DNA from: a virus
Virus record (IMG/VR): IMGVR_UViG_3300013181_000001
Span: 1-41,886 of that record
Direction: 5' to 3' (one strand)
Length of the DNA stretch: 41,886 nucleotides
Shown in pieces: positions 1 through 8,719 of this stretch. The stretch's first letter is position 1, and every line of letters starts with the position of its first letter. The position numbers and the translations under genes are program-made. The notes under the pieces are model-generated. The model saw nothing but the letters and a program-made list of their open reading frames with translations, searched no databases and was not told where the DNA came from.

Positions 1-6
1 GTCCAT
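1..6 (-). CDS. gp23: Start of major capsid protein gene gp23 (partial)
   Basis: Only the ATG and one further codon (Met-Asp) of this gene are inside the window; the rest lies beyond the left edge. The start is supported by a strong ribosome binding site, AAAGGAGAG, 6 bases upstream of the ATG, and by a late-promoter-like box at 37-44. The identity comes from gene order: in T4-like phages the gene after protease gp21 and scaffold gp22 is the major capsid protein gp23. No protein sequence is available to test this. Confidence 0.7.
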
Positions 7-36
7 AATTGCTCTCCTTTATATTACCTTATCAAA

Positions 37-44
37 TATTTATC
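37..44 (-). promoter_or_regulatory. T4-type late promoter box (GATAAATA) for gp23
   Basis: On the minus strand this reads GATAAATA, one base from the T4 late consensus TATAAATA that is used by the gp55 sigma factor with the gp45 clamp. It lies about 31 bases upstream of the gp23 ATG. It contains the TAA stop codon of gp22, so it uses no extra intergenic DNA. A separate late promoter for gp23 fits the large amount of capsid protein needed. Confidence 0.6.
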
Positions 45-1032
45 TTTTTACAGTTCGCGAAATAGCGCTTGCATAATGCTCCATAGTTGGATCAATTGCA
101 GACTGTTCCTCGGCTTCTTCAAGTGGCTCTTCGTCTACTGTTTCAGTTACGACGCTCTTAGAAGCAAAGTAAGTTTCTTTGACTACTTCTAATTTCTTAG
201 TGAAGTCATCGAGACTTTCATACTCAATACCTTCAGCCATAGACTGAAGTTTTTCTTGCTGTGTCACGGTTAAACCATCTCTTGCTTCAGAGATAGCTTT
301 CTCGATCTTCAACACTTCAATTTCTTCAGAAAGAGAGATCTTAGCAGCAACTGCTTCGTTTAACTCTTCTTCTAACTTTTCAGCCTTCTCAGAAGACTCA
401 GCAACGATGTCTAACTTCTCGTCAGTTACGTCGATGTTATGCTCTTCGAAAAGACCTTTTAAACCTGAAAGGAATGATTCAGCCATTTCCACTTTAATAG
501 CTGATTCAATTGCAACTTCGTTGTCTTTCATCCACTCTTCAGCAGCGTATGAAACATAGCTGTCTACTTTATCAGTAAGCTCAGTTTCTACTTCTTCTTT
601 AGCTTCAGAGAGTTTAGCTTCGAATTCTTCTTCGATTCTAGCAACTTCAGCTGCGACTTTTGCATTAACGGCAGCAGTGAAAACTGTTTCTGCTCTTTCC
701 TTGAACTCTTCAGACAACTCTTCGTCGCCGAAAATCTCATCAATGTCTTCCTTCATGCCCTTAATCGTAGCCATATTAGCTGCTGATTTGTTAGGAGCAT
801 TCTTTCCGAACATTGTAGAATAAGCTGAAGAAACGCCTTCCTTATTCATACCGCTTAACTTTTTAACCATATCGGCAACCATACCTGCACGTGTTAGCTT
901 AGGTGTGGCTTTATCGCCTTGATCCTTGTCGGCAGGTCGCTTACTACTCTTAGTAGATACAGGCTCTGCTACCATAGAAGGATCACCATGGCTGGCTTGA
1001 AACTCGTCAAGCTGTTCTGTTTTATCTGTCAT
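40..1032 (-). CDS. gp22: Prohead core scaffold protein (gp22-like)
   Basis: This 330-residue protein is the likely internal scaffold on which the gp23 shell assembles; the gp21 protease degrades the T4 homologue to peptides during head maturation. T4 gp22 is about 269 residues. The sequence is very acidic, rich in Glu, Ala and Lys, and has long predicted coiled-coil stretches (about residues 85-290), with no Cys, as expected for a scaffold. It ends in a short basic tail (SRTVKR). It lies between protease gp21 and the start of gp23, as in T4. A TATAAATA late promoter lies 36 bases upstream of the ATG. Identification rests on composition and position more than on conserved motifs. Confidence 0.87.
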   Translation of the reverse strand: MTDKTEQLDEFQASHGDPSMVAEPVSTKSSKRPADKDQGDKATPKLTRAGMVADMVKKLSGMNKEGVSSAYSTMFGKNAPNKSAANMATIKGMKEDIDEIFGDEELSEEFKERAETVFTAAVNAKVAAEVARIEEEFEAKLSEAKEEVETELTDKVDSYVSYAAEEWMKDNEVAIESAIKVEMAESFLSGLKGLFEEHNIDVTDEKLDIVAESSEKAEKLEEELNEAVAAKISLSEEIEVLKIEKAISEARDGLTVTQQEKLQSMAEGIEYESLDDFTKKLEVVKETYFASKSVVTETVDEEPLEEAEEQSAIDPTMEHYASAISRTVKR

Positions 1033-1067
1033 TTTTGACTCCTTTAATGAAATCTATGTTTCTATGA

Positions 1068-1075
1068 TATTTATA
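1068..1075 (-). promoter_or_regulatory. T4-type late promoter (TATAAATA) for gp22
   Basis: The minus strand has a perfect TATAAATA in the 49-base gap between the gp21 stop codon and the gp22 ATG, about 36 bases before the start. This is the exact T4 late -10 consensus. It would drive scaffold expression independently of readthrough from gp21. Confidence 0.75.
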
Positions 1076-1081
1076 TAAACT

Positions 1082-1741
1082 TTATTTTAGCGAATTAACG
1101 AAACGCTCGAAAAACTCAACTTTACGAGCTTGTAACTCGCGAGCCGATTTTCTACCAGTGTCTTTCACCTCTTCGATTGCCTCTTGAGCGATCCAGTTAC
1201 CGGTTGAAACATCAAAAACCCAATCAACACTCTCCATAACACCTCTTACGTAAGCATCAGGAGCTGAAGGATCAGCTACGATATCTGCAGCTGTAGCGAG
1301 TTGAAAGTCTCCTTGAACTTCCATCACGCCTTTCTTATTAGGCTTTAATGTACCCATCCCACGCGAGGAAACACCCAATTGAGCGCCTTCTTGCATAAGA
1401 CTTTTCACGATATTGCCATATGGCGTATCCATGATCTTTGCGCGACCAATATAATTATCACCATCTTCTTTAAGAGATGTAATCATATGTGATACACGTT
1501 CTAAATTGATTGTAGGTCCTTGAGGATGTCCAAGCTCACCATAAGCTCTTTTCTTCTCAACGCTCTCTTTAATATAGCGGCCTACTTCTTTGTCTAATAC
1601 ATCCTTAGAATAGACTCTGTTATTACGGTTAACAATGTTAGCTTGCATGAAAGGACCTTCAATAAAGAAGTCTTTTTTACCGTCCTCTCTTTCTTCAGCG
1701 ATAAGCTTAACGTCTTCGAATAGTTCTGTCATTAACTTCAT
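1082..1741 (-). CDS. gp21: Prohead core protein protease (gp21-like)
   Basis: This 219-residue serine protease (T4 gp21 family, peptidase S77; T4 gp21 is about 212 residues) processes scaffold and capsid proteins inside the prohead. The catalytic His is visible in GELGHP (His72) and the catalytic Ser in GVSSRG (Ser125 or Ser126), with the spacing typical of phage prohead proteases. The N-terminal part (EGPFMQANIVNRNNRVY) is the conserved substrate-binding strand region. Its ATG overlaps the stop codon of the preceding gene by one base (TAATG), which suggests translational coupling and supports this start over the Met four residues later. Confidence 0.94.
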   Translation of the reverse strand: MKLMTELFEDVKLIAEEREDGKKDFFIEGPFMQANIVNRNNRVYSKDVLDKEVGRYIKESVEKKRAYGELGHPQGPTINLERVSHMITSLKEDGDNYIGRAKIMDTPYGNIVKSLMQEGAQLGVSSRGMGTLKPNKKGVMEVQGDFQLATAADIVADPSAPDAYVRGVMESVDWVFDVSTGNWIAQEAIEEVKDTGRKSARELQARKVEFFERFVNSLK

Positions 1742-2256
1742 TATTCGTCTCCGCCAACACTAACTGCAAAGTCAACCATTCTAAGGAATGACTCTTGACT
1801 TTTGTTAAGATTCTCTGTAAACTTAACAGCATTGTCATCGCTAAGCATCTCAAATACTTGATCGATTGCTTGAGCAGTTACAGGATCTACTTCCATTTCT
1901 GTTTCGTCGTCAAATAAAACGAAACCTTCTTTGTTTGTTTTGACGATGTTTCTAATAGTATCGATAACAGCTTCTACAAGCTCATCTTCTTCTACATCGT
2001 CTTCTGCGAGAATTTCATCGATGACATCTTCAACGTTCTCATATACAGTTTCTTCTTCTTCTTTCTCCATATGAGTCTTTTTAGTTTTTGCAGCTCCACC
2101 TTTAGCAGGCTTTTGTTTGCGTGCATTAACAACGTCATCTGTACCTTTAGCTGGGTAGGGATTATCTTGCACTACGTGCTTGTCTTTAAAATCTTTCTCA
2201 CCCTGTGCTTTAGGCTGTGCGACTTCTCCTAGAATGTCTCTTAGTGATTTAGCCAT
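1741..2256 (-). CDS. gp68: Prohead core protein (gp68-like)
   Basis: This 171-residue protein lies between the acidic gp67-like protein and protease gp21, the T4 position of gp68, a minor prohead core protein (T4 gp68 is about 141 residues). It starts with a short helix (SLRDILGEV), then has a Lys/Pro/Asp-rich linker containing KHVVQDNPYP, then a highly acidic segment (EKEEEETVYENVEDVIDEILAED) and a helical C-terminal part. It abuts the previous gene (TAAATG). I see no enzymatic motif. The identity is mostly from position, size and charge, so moderate confidence. Confidence 0.52.
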   Translation of the reverse strand: MAKSLRDILGEVAQPKAQGEKDFKDKHVVQDNPYPAKGTDDVVNARKQKPAKGGAAKTKKTHMEKEEEETVYENVEDVIDEILAEDDVEEDELVEAVIDTIRNIVKTNKEGFVLFDDETEMEVDPVTAQAIDQVFEMLSDDNAVKFTENLNKSQESFLRMVDFAVSVGGDE

Positions 2257-2742
2257 TTAATCTTCCTCTGGTTCCTCTACCTCAACTTCTACGTCTTCGG
2301 CATTAGTTTCTGTTTCCACCTCAACCTCAGCAGGCTCTTCTACTTCAGGCTCCTCAACAGGTTCTTCAACCTCTGCTGGTTCCTCAAGCTCTTCCACTTC
2401 TGGTTCTTCAGGTTCTTCTACTGGCTCTTCTTCTACTTCTGGCTCATCTACTACTTCGTCTTCGATTTCATCTGCGACTTCAGCTTCTAACTCATCTTCA
2501 GTCTCATCATCTAAATCGTTGACTACATCTTCGATTTCATCTTCAGTAGGTTCTAATTCCAAATCTTCATCTGGAATTTCTGCATCAGCAGAATACTCGG
2601 CTGCTAAAGCTTCTCGCTTACCAGAAATAATATCTGCAGCCTTTTGCACCATTACATTATCGAATGCTTTTTGAACAGTAACCGGCTTATCGCCTATAGC
2701 ATTCTTAATGATATCATTTATGTCATACTCAGGTTGTGGCAT
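2257..2742 (-). CDS. gp67: Highly acidic prohead core protein (gp67-like)
   Basis: This 161-residue protein follows the portal gene, as T4 gp67 (Pip, prohead core protein, about 80 residues) does. Residues 1-50 form a helical head (VQKAFDNVMVQKAADIISGKREAL); the rest is almost entirely Glu, Asp, Val and Pro, with irregular EVEEPxEEPE-type repeats over about residues 75-160. T4 gp67 has the same plan, a short helix followed by an acidic tail, but its tail is much shorter. It probably packs inside the prohead and is cleaved by gp21. The start follows a GGAGAG ribosome binding site and a late-promoter-like box. Confidence 0.68.
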   Translation of the reverse strand: MPQPEYDINDIIKNAIGDKPVTVQKAFDNVMVQKAADIISGKREALAAEYSADAEIPDEDLELEPTEDEIEDVVNDLDDETEDELEAEVADEIEDEVVDEPEVEEEPVEEPEEPEVEELEEPAEVEEPVEEPEVEEPAEVEVETETNAEDVEVEVEEPEED

Positions 2743-2763
2743 AATCTCTCTCCATATATTTAT

Positions 2764-2771
2764 TATTTATG
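2764..2771 (-). promoter_or_regulatory. Late-promoter-like box (CATAAATA) before gp67
   Basis: The minus strand reads CATAAATA about 21 bases before the gp67 ATG, overlapping a second variant, AATAAATA, at 2757-2764. Both are one base from the T4 late consensus. The position between portal and prohead core genes suits a promoter for the core genes. Confidence 0.5.
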
Positions 2772-2777
2772 AACACT

Positions 2778-4322
2778 CTACTGCTCAAAAGTTTGTGGTC
2801 CATCCTCTTGATCTTGGTCCATATCGTCAAATTCGCCTTGTTCTTTCTCTGCCTCAAGTTCGGCATCAAGTAACTCAATCTCTTCCTCTGTAAATCTAAG
2901 CACGTTTCTACGTACCCAATCTTTAGAGAAGTACTTGCCTTCATGATTCTCAATATCATTAAGAGTCTGTAATCTCTCTCTGAGAATCTCAGTAGCTTTA
3001 AGCTCTGCAAAATGGTTATCTTCAACAAAACTATATTTAATGTCTTGTCTGAACTCTTGCCATTCGTCTAAAGTACAAATACCTTTTAATATTAATTGCT
3101 TTTCTAAAGCTTTATCAAATACCTGTGAGAACTTTAATCTCAATCTACGTACAAACTTACTAAACTTAAGTTCATCTCTTGAGATTTCAGAAGCTCTACC
3201 TAATGTAAATCCAGCCTCTGGCTCTAATCTAGAGATTGGAACATTTAAACTTCTAAATAACTTCTTCTTAAAGTATTCAACATCTTCCATCTCACCAAGA
3301 TTTTGTCCTCCTGGTAAAGATGTGATCTCCGTACCACGGCCTCCTTCTCTTCTAGGTAGCCAGTAGTCCTCTAACATGGTCATGAATTTGCGGTCGTCTC
3401 TAATTTCGCCCGAGGCAGCATCATACACCAATCTGTTCTTATGTTTAACCATCATGTCGCGCATATATTGCTCTGCCTTCATCTTTGGAAGGTTACCGAC
3501 ATCGATGTAAAAAATTCTTCTTTCTGGAGCTCTTGATACTCTGTAAATTACAGATGCATCTTCTAAAATCTGAAGCTGGTTTAGTGGCTTGATAGCTTTA
3601 TGTAGATGTGAGAGAACCATTTTATTATTCTCATCACTGATTCCTGATGTAACATGTACAATAGAATCTTTAGCTATTTTTATACCAGCTGTTCCTGTTG
3701 GTAAAGGATCAGGTGAAGCAGTCGATTTAGAGTTAAAACCTTTGTCATTATATACAAAGAACTCTTTCTTTACTTTTGTGACTACTACGCCACCTTTCTT
3801 TTCTTTCTTTACCTCTCGTACTTTTCTAATCTTACGAGGGTCAATATATCTTAGCTCAATTAATCCTGCATGTGGATCTTTTTCATCAATGATAGCATGA
3901 AAGTATACTCTACCATCAATATACCACTTCTTAAATAAATCATAAGCTGATTCATTAAGATTGAGCATTCTATATAAGTTATCCCACTCTTGTCTAATAG
4001 CGTCCTTGACTCTTTTAGTCGTGTCTAACTTATCTAGATTTAAATCGATTACCCTATCTAAAGGGTCATTTACAATTGCTTCATTAACAATATCATCAAT
4101 AGCTACATCAACTTCAGGTTGAAGTGCCATTTTTCTATAACGTGTAACAAGTTCAGCTTCGTTTTTAGCTGTACCTTCTAAGTCAACGTATTGTCCATAC
4201 GAACCACCGGTCGCAGTAATTGTGACCGCACCGTCATCCGTTGTGGGTGAAGTAAAAGAAACAGGCTCAACATTCGCCTGTCCATTCTTCCTTTTTATTT
4301 CAAAACCGAATAGTTCTGCCAT
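2778..4322 (-). CDS. gp20: Portal vertex protein (gp20)
   Basis: This 514-residue protein (T4 gp20 is about 524) forms the dodecameric portal through which DNA is packaged and to which the neck attaches. The family signature is visible: QPEVDVAIDDIVNEAIV at about residues 68-84, then KRVKDAIRQEWDNLYRMLN, the RIFYIDVGNLPKMKAEQYMRD region, the EDYWLPRREGGRGTEI motif, and SRLEPEAGFTLGRASEISRDELKFSKFV near the C-terminal third. The C-terminal end is acidic. A hairpin terminator lies between gp19 and this gene; the ATG is preceded by GAGGA. No late box is evident directly upstream. Confidence 0.96.
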   Translation of the reverse strand: MAELFGFEIKRKNGQANVEPVSFTSPTTDDGAVTITATGGSYGQYVDLEGTAKNEAELVTRYRKMALQPEVDVAIDDIVNEAIVNDPLDRVIDLNLDKLDTTKRVKDAIRQEWDNLYRMLNLNESAYDLFKKWYIDGRVYFHAIIDEKDPHAGLIELRYIDPRKIRKVREVKKEKKGGVVVTKVKKEFFVYNDKGFNSKSTASPDPLPTGTAGIKIAKDSIVHVTSGISDENNKMVLSHLHKAIKPLNQLQILEDASVIYRVSRAPERRIFYIDVGNLPKMKAEQYMRDMMVKHKNRLVYDAASGEIRDDRKFMTMLEDYWLPRREGGRGTEITSLPGGQNLGEMEDVEYFKKKLFRSLNVPISRLEPEAGFTLGRASEISRDELKFSKFVRRLRLKFSQVFDKALEKQLILKGICTLDEWQEFRQDIKYSFVEDNHFAELKATEILRERLQTLNDIENHEGKYFSKDWVRRNVLRFTEEEIELLDAELEAEKEQGEFDDMDQDQEDGPQTFEQ

Positions 4323-4348
4323 ATGGTCCTCACATAATGTTTAAAATA

Positions 4349-4369
4349 GAGGGGGGTTAATCCCCCCTC
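4349..4369 (-). terminator. Hairpin terminator between gp19 and gp20
   Basis: A perfect 8-base inverted repeat (GAGGGGGG / CCCCCCTC) with a 5-base loop lies 12 bases after the gp19 stop codon. On the minus strand it is followed by TATTTTAAAC, a short T-containing run, so it would end transcription coming from gp18-gp19. On the plus strand nothing T-rich follows. It is the strongest hairpin I see in the window and would separate abundant tail transcripts from the portal gene. Confidence 0.75.
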
Positions 4370-4381
4370 GGCTCAATTTAT

Positions 4382-4930
4382 TTAGGCAGTACCAGCACTA
4401 CCAGTCGCGCCAGAAACAGTCCAATAATCGTATTGGAATGTGCACTGGAACTCTTGAATCTGGTCAACTGTTTCCCAGTTAAGTTCAATCTCATTGATCT
4501 CAGCAGGGAAGATACCAACGAATTTATACTCTCTAATAGGTACACCTGTTTTAGAGAATTGAGTTACGGTTGCGTCAGCTTTATATTCTGAAGGAGACGA
4601 TCCACCGAAACCTCTTAAGTTATCTTCGTGCCCGTTGATTTCATTTGACCATTCTTCTAACGCATTTCTGATTAAGAAGTCTTCATCGTTGATGACCGTA
4701 ACAATCCAAGGATTGAAAATTCTGTCACCAGCAATTTTTAACTTACGTCCGAAGTATGGTACCTCAATTGTTCCTAATGTTGAGTTAGGGATCTGAGTTG
4801 CCTTAACCATGAAGGGTACTTTAATATCACCAGCACCATTGGCAGGATTATTAAATGAGACCCTGAATAACGAATTCCTAGCTCCGCCTAAGGCTAGCTG
4901 GGATCTAATTTCATTTACATTAAAAGCCAT
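4382..4930 (-). CDS. gp19: Tail tube protein (gp19)
   Basis: This 182-residue protein (T4 gp19 is about 163) is the subunit of the inner tail tube that carries DNA during ejection. The conserved N-terminal part is visible (RNSLFRVSFNNPA, then PFMVKATQIPNSTLGTIEVPYFGRKLKIAGDRIFNPWIVTV), followed by the C-terminal strand region with INEIELNWETVDQIQEFQCTFQYDYW. It follows the sheath gene after 21 bases and was probably cotranscribed with it from the promoter before gp18. A terminator follows it. Confidence 0.94.
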   Translation of the reverse strand: MAFNVNEIRSQLALGGARNSLFRVSFNNPANGAGDIKVPFMVKATQIPNSTLGTIEVPYFGRKLKIAGDRIFNPWIVTVINDEDFLIRNALEEWSNEINGHEDNLRGFGGSSPSEYKADATVTQFSKTGVPIREYKFVGIFPAEINEIELNWETVDQIQEFQCTFQYDYWTVSGATGSAGTA

Positions 4931-4951
4931 TTCTTATTCTCCTGCTCTTAG

Positions 4952-7018
4952 TTAAAATTTACCTACTACTTCTGAGAACTCTACACCAGTTCTAACTGCA
5001 ATGAAGTTGAGCTGGATAAAGTTGATAGCTCTTGCAGGTTTAATATAAATGTCACCTACAAACTCGTTCCTATCAATTACTTCGCCAGTGTTATTTGATT
5101 CGTCACAAACAACTCTGTAATCGAAGATACCTCTTCTTCCTTGGACATCTCTCAAGAAAGGCTCAACTAAGGATACAAATTGTGCTCTTGTAAACTCATC
5201 GTTAAACTCGAACAATGTAAACTTAGCAGCTGTTGATATAGCTTTCTCAAGTACAATGAACAATCTTCTAACATTGATTCTATCAAATGCTGAAGGCTTA
5301 GCAAGCAATGTCTTATCACCAAATAAGACTGTGCCTTGACCTGGGAACGCTACAACTGGGTTGATACCGTTCTTATAAAGAATGTCTCTGTATGCTTTCT
5401 TAGGATTGAATGCAAGCTTAACAACGTTCTTAATTTGGCCTCTATTGAAACCACCAGGTGAGAACCAAGGATCTCTTTGATCGTCAGTTCTAACTACTAG
5501 TCCAGCTACATCTCCATTTAATGGAATCCATCTGTAGATGTCGTTGTACTTATCGTACTGATATTTATAACCACTATCAAGCACGGCGTAAGAAGAAGAT
5601 GTAGTTGAGTTCCTGAATTCTACAATCTTAGCAGAAGGATCAGTTTCACCAATTAAATCTTCTTTCTGAGGTGAACCGAATACTACACAGTCTTTTCTAA
5701 CTTCAGCGATATTATCAATTAGATAGTTAAGTAATCCCGTACCATTTGTACCGTGACGTGACTTACCAGCAAGGATTAAAGAAACATCAATCTCTGCAGC
5801 ATCTTGATAAAGGTCGTAACCTTTAGCTAAGTCACCTAATGAGATAGCGCTCTCACCGTTACCGTCATTTCCGGCACTAAGTGTATATTTGTTTGCAAGC
5901 CCATCAGCGTCTGTAATAGCTACCATATTAGCAGCAGTATTAGAGAAGCTAGCTTGAGGAGCTTGGTTAATATAGAAGTAATTAGACATGCTGTTAATTA
6001 CATCTAAGTAATAATTTGAAGAACCGTCTTCTGTTTTAGCGTCAGTAGCTCTGGACATTGATTCCCACTTTTCAAGAATCTGACCAGGCACGCCAGTAAT
6101 TTCACCAGTTCTATCAACCGCTACAAGGTGAATCCCGTCATTAGATCCTCCGCGGTCTGCAACGTAATCTGTTGTTCCTGGAGCTGAATCAAATAGATCC
6201 CAGTACTTCCAGTTCTTATCAATTGTTGTTGCATTAAAGTTTGTTGAAAGAGTATACCTCTTAGTAAATGATACAGCTGCACTTCTTGTCATAACAAATG
6301 CATCGTCGCCGGCATTGTTAGCAAAAGTGTCACCTGAATCGTCTGCAATTGCAGAAACTTCTAAGTATTGCTCACCAATAGAAGAGTTACCTACTTTAAT
6401 TACAGAGCCTACTTGAATCTGAGCTACTACAGCATCTGCTGCTGTACTAACATCAGAGTTAGCTACTGTATTGTTTGCACCTTCGATTACTAGAGATGCA
6501 GTGTTAGATCCAACTTCGAATTGCAGAGTATGCAATGCTGTGTTAGTATTAAGGTTTGCTCCTCCACCAATGGTAATATCTTCTTGCCATGCATCAGCTG
6601 CAAAGCACATTTCTACTTGAAGTGCGTTTCCTAATTCACCAGCATACCTTGCAACCACATATGCGTTTGCATCAGTAGAAGATGAACCAGCATCCCACTC
6701 TTCTTCGTTCTTAATTAAAGAGTTACCACCTCCTGAATCGTCAGCGTTTCGAGCACCTGACGATAGTACACGAGAAACATAAAGTTTGTTTCCGTAAGCT
6801 AGGAAGTTAGCGGCAGTAAAGAATGTTTCGGCATTAGCGTTTGTCGGTTTACCGAATCTAGATGCTAACGTTACTTCGCTGTCAACCAGAATTCTCTGCT
6901 CGACGGGGCCCCATCGAAATACTCCAGCGATGGCACCTTCAGTAGTTGATACTGCAGGGACAACGGTGGTTAAATCGATTTCAGTAACATTTACACCAGG
7001 GCTGACTTGAAATCCCAT
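4952..7018 (-). CDS. gp18: Contractile tail sheath protein (gp18)
   Basis: This 688-residue protein (T4 gp18 is about 659) polymerises around the tube and contracts at infection. The N-terminal signature is clear (FQVSPGVNVTEIDLTTVVPAVSTTEGAIAGVFRWGPV). The conserved C-terminal domain contains YKNGINPVVAFPGQGTVLFGDKTL, AFDRINVRRLFIVLEKAI and DRNEFVGDIYIKPARAINFIQLNFIAVRTGVEF. The middle (about residues 100-400) is the variable outward-facing region. It starts a late transcript with the tail tube gene; a CATAAATA late box lies about 50 bases upstream. Confidence 0.97.
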   Translation of the reverse strand: MGFQVSPGVNVTEIDLTTVVPAVSTTEGAIAGVFRWGPVEQRILVDSEVTLASRFGKPTNANAETFFTAANFLAYGNKLYVSRVLSSGARNADDSGGGNSLIKNEEEWDAGSSSTDANAYVVARYAGELGNALQVEMCFAADAWQEDITIGGGANLNTNTALHTLQFEVGSNTASLVIEGANNTVANSDVSTAADAVVAQIQVGSVIKVGNSSIGEQYLEVSAIADDSGDTFANNAGDDAFVMTRSAAVSFTKRYTLSTNFNATTIDKNWKYWDLFDSAPGTTDYVADRGGSNDGIHLVAVDRTGEITGVPGQILEKWESMSRATDAKTEDGSSNYYLDVINSMSNYFYINQAPQASFSNTAANMVAITDADGLANKYTLSAGNDGNGESAISLGDLAKGYDLYQDAAEIDVSLILAGKSRHGTNGTGLLNYLIDNIAEVRKDCVVFGSPQKEDLIGETDPSAKIVEFRNSTTSSSYAVLDSGYKYQYDKYNDIYRWIPLNGDVAGLVVRTDDQRDPWFSPGGFNRGQIKNVVKLAFNPKKAYRDILYKNGINPVVAFPGQGTVLFGDKTLLAKPSAFDRINVRRLFIVLEKAISTAAKFTLFEFNDEFTRAQFVSLVEPFLRDVQGRRGIFDYRVVCDESNNTGEVIDRNEFVGDIYIKPARAINFIQLNFIAVRTGVEFSEVVGKF

Positions 7019-7068
7019 GTTATGTCTCCTTTTTATATGTCAATCTTGACGTCATAATCGTTCTAGTA

Positions 7069-7076
7069 TATTTATG
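7069..7076 (-). promoter_or_regulatory. Late-promoter-like box (CATAAATA) for gp18-gp19
   Basis: The minus strand reads CATAAATA in the 69-base gap between the gp17 stop and the gp18 ATG, about 50 bases before the start. One mismatch from the T4 late consensus. It would raise sheath and tube expression above that of terminase. Confidence 0.65.
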
Positions 7077-7087
7077 ATTTCCTGACG

Positions 7088-8719
7088 TTAGAAAACTCTT
7101 TCGCCAGTTTCCCAGTCAATAACCTCAAAGGGCTCTCTGTCAGACCATTCATTCCTGCCATCATCTATAATTCCAAAGGGTGCTAGATCCTCTTCAACAT
7201 ATTCTTGATGTTGTGTTTGAATCTGTTTACGAATGTCTGAGTTAGTCAATTCTTTCCAGTAATCTTGTACGGACAACCATCCATATAATACAAGACACAT
7301 GGCCAAGTCATCATGTTTCCCATCTTCGGCTGAAAAACTATCTGCTTTCTGTACGAAACTAGTTAGTTCTTCTAGTATTTTGTAATCATTAATTACAAGC
7401 TGGTCATTCTCAATTAATGTCTTTAGATTTAGGCAACCTACTCTTTTGACTTGCTTAGTAGTTCTTACACCGAAATACTGTCCAGTAGGTCCAAATCCAG
7501 ATGATAATACTTGTCCAGCTCTTCCTCTTGCAGAGGACATTAATACATTATCTATCTCTAATTCATTGTGTAATGCTTCTGCTATTGATAAACCAATATC
7601 ATTAGACTCAACAAGCATCCACGCATCATTATATTTCTTAGCAAATCCCGCTATAACCTCTGGGTAGGACATAGGAGATATAGTATTGTTCTGATATACA
7701 GCTACTACTTTAGTAGGCAGATCAGAAACATCTAATACACAAAAAGCAGAATAATCTTCATTCACACCTCTTGATGTATCAGCAATAATTACGTAATTAT
7801 GTTTCTCTTGTGGCTCTACATATATTCTTGTATGTTCATTCTGCCCTATTGGATTTAAATAAACAAGCCTTCTTAATACTGAAGGGCTAATAAGAGTGTT
7901 TGTAGAACCAATAAACTCACACTCAAATTCTATTCTAAATTGATCTTCTGACGTGTTACGAATCGTCTCTTCACGCCACTTTTCATCTCTACCTGGAACA
8001 TCTGACCAGTGTACATCTATTCTTTTATAGTTGTTATTTTCATTTTCACTATCTACCCATAATTTGTAAAACAGGTTTAGCCCGTTAGGTGTAGATGTAA
8101 TTAATACTTTAGATGTATTACCAGAAGAAATCGTAGGATATACAGAAGCGAAAAATTCTTCTTGTATATGAGTAGGTACGAATGCAAACTCGTCTAAGTA
8201 AATAAGGTTAAATGATCCACCTCTAATAGCTGATGCAGAGGTTGACGCAGCTAACATCTTAGACCCATTCTCCAGTTCGATATTACCTTTGTTCCATTCA
8301 ACAATACCTAACTGTAACCACCTAGGTAAATGCTCATACGCTAATTGTATGCGTCCTAAAATCTCTCTTGACTGAGCTGATTTATGAGCAAGAATCGCAA
8401 TAGAGAAGTCTTCATGGAACATTGTATACCATAATAGAACAGCTGCTACTGTAGTAGTCTTACCTGTCTGTCTAGGCATTTTACAAATAACAAAACGCTC
8501 ATCCTCTACTAACCGTACGATGTCTTTTTGAAAATCGTACATATTAAATGGAATTAGACCTTGATCTATGTTAACAATTTTTATATAATTCTCTATGAAG
8601 TAGAGTGGGGATTGACTACACTTAATAAACTCTTCTACTTGTTCAGCAGTAAACTCAACAGGTATGTTAGCTCTTTTAAGGTTAGGATTACCTAAGTAGT
8701 TTTCTCTATTCTGGGTCAT
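7088..8719 (-). CDS. gp17: Terminase large subunit (gp17)
   Basis: This 543-residue packaging motor (T4 gp17 is about 610) has an N-terminal ATPase and a C-terminal RNase H-like nuclease. ATPase motifs are visible: Walker A PRQTGKTT at residues 82-89, Walker B LIYLDE at 172-177, and the coupling motif ITSTPNG at 207-213. Nuclease acidic residues are in IIADTSRG (Asp314), MLVESND (Glu371) and GKHDDLAM (Asp470/Asp471). All required residues appear present. The start overlaps the end of gp16 by 14 bases, the usual arrangement for small/large terminase pairs. The difference from T4 length is mainly in the N-terminal and C-terminal extensions. Confidence 0.98.
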   Translation of the reverse strand: MTQNRENYLGNPNLKRANIPVEFTAEQVEEFIKCSQSPLYFIENYIKIVNIDQGLIPFNMYDFQKDIVRLVEDERFVICKMPRQTGKTTTVAAVLLWYTMFHEDFSIAILAHKSAQSREILGRIQLAYEHLPRWLQLGIVEWNKGNIELENGSKMLAASTSASAIRGGSFNLIYLDEFAFVPTHIQEEFFASVYPTISSGNTSKVLITSTPNGLNLFYKLWVDSENENNNYKRIDVHWSDVPGRDEKWREETIRNTSEDQFRIEFECEFIGSTNTLISPSVLRRLVYLNPIGQNEHTRIYVEPQEKHNYVIIADTSRGVNEDYSAFCVLDVSDLPTKVVAVYQNNTISPMSYPEVIAGFAKKYNDAWMLVESNDIGLSIAEALHNELEIDNVLMSSARGRAGQVLSSGFGPTGQYFGVRTTKQVKRVGCLNLKTLIENDQLVINDYKILEELTSFVQKADSFSAEDGKHDDLAMCLVLYGWLSVQDYWKELTNSDIRKQIQTQHQEYVEEDLAPFGIIDDGRNEWSDREPFEVIDWETGERVF

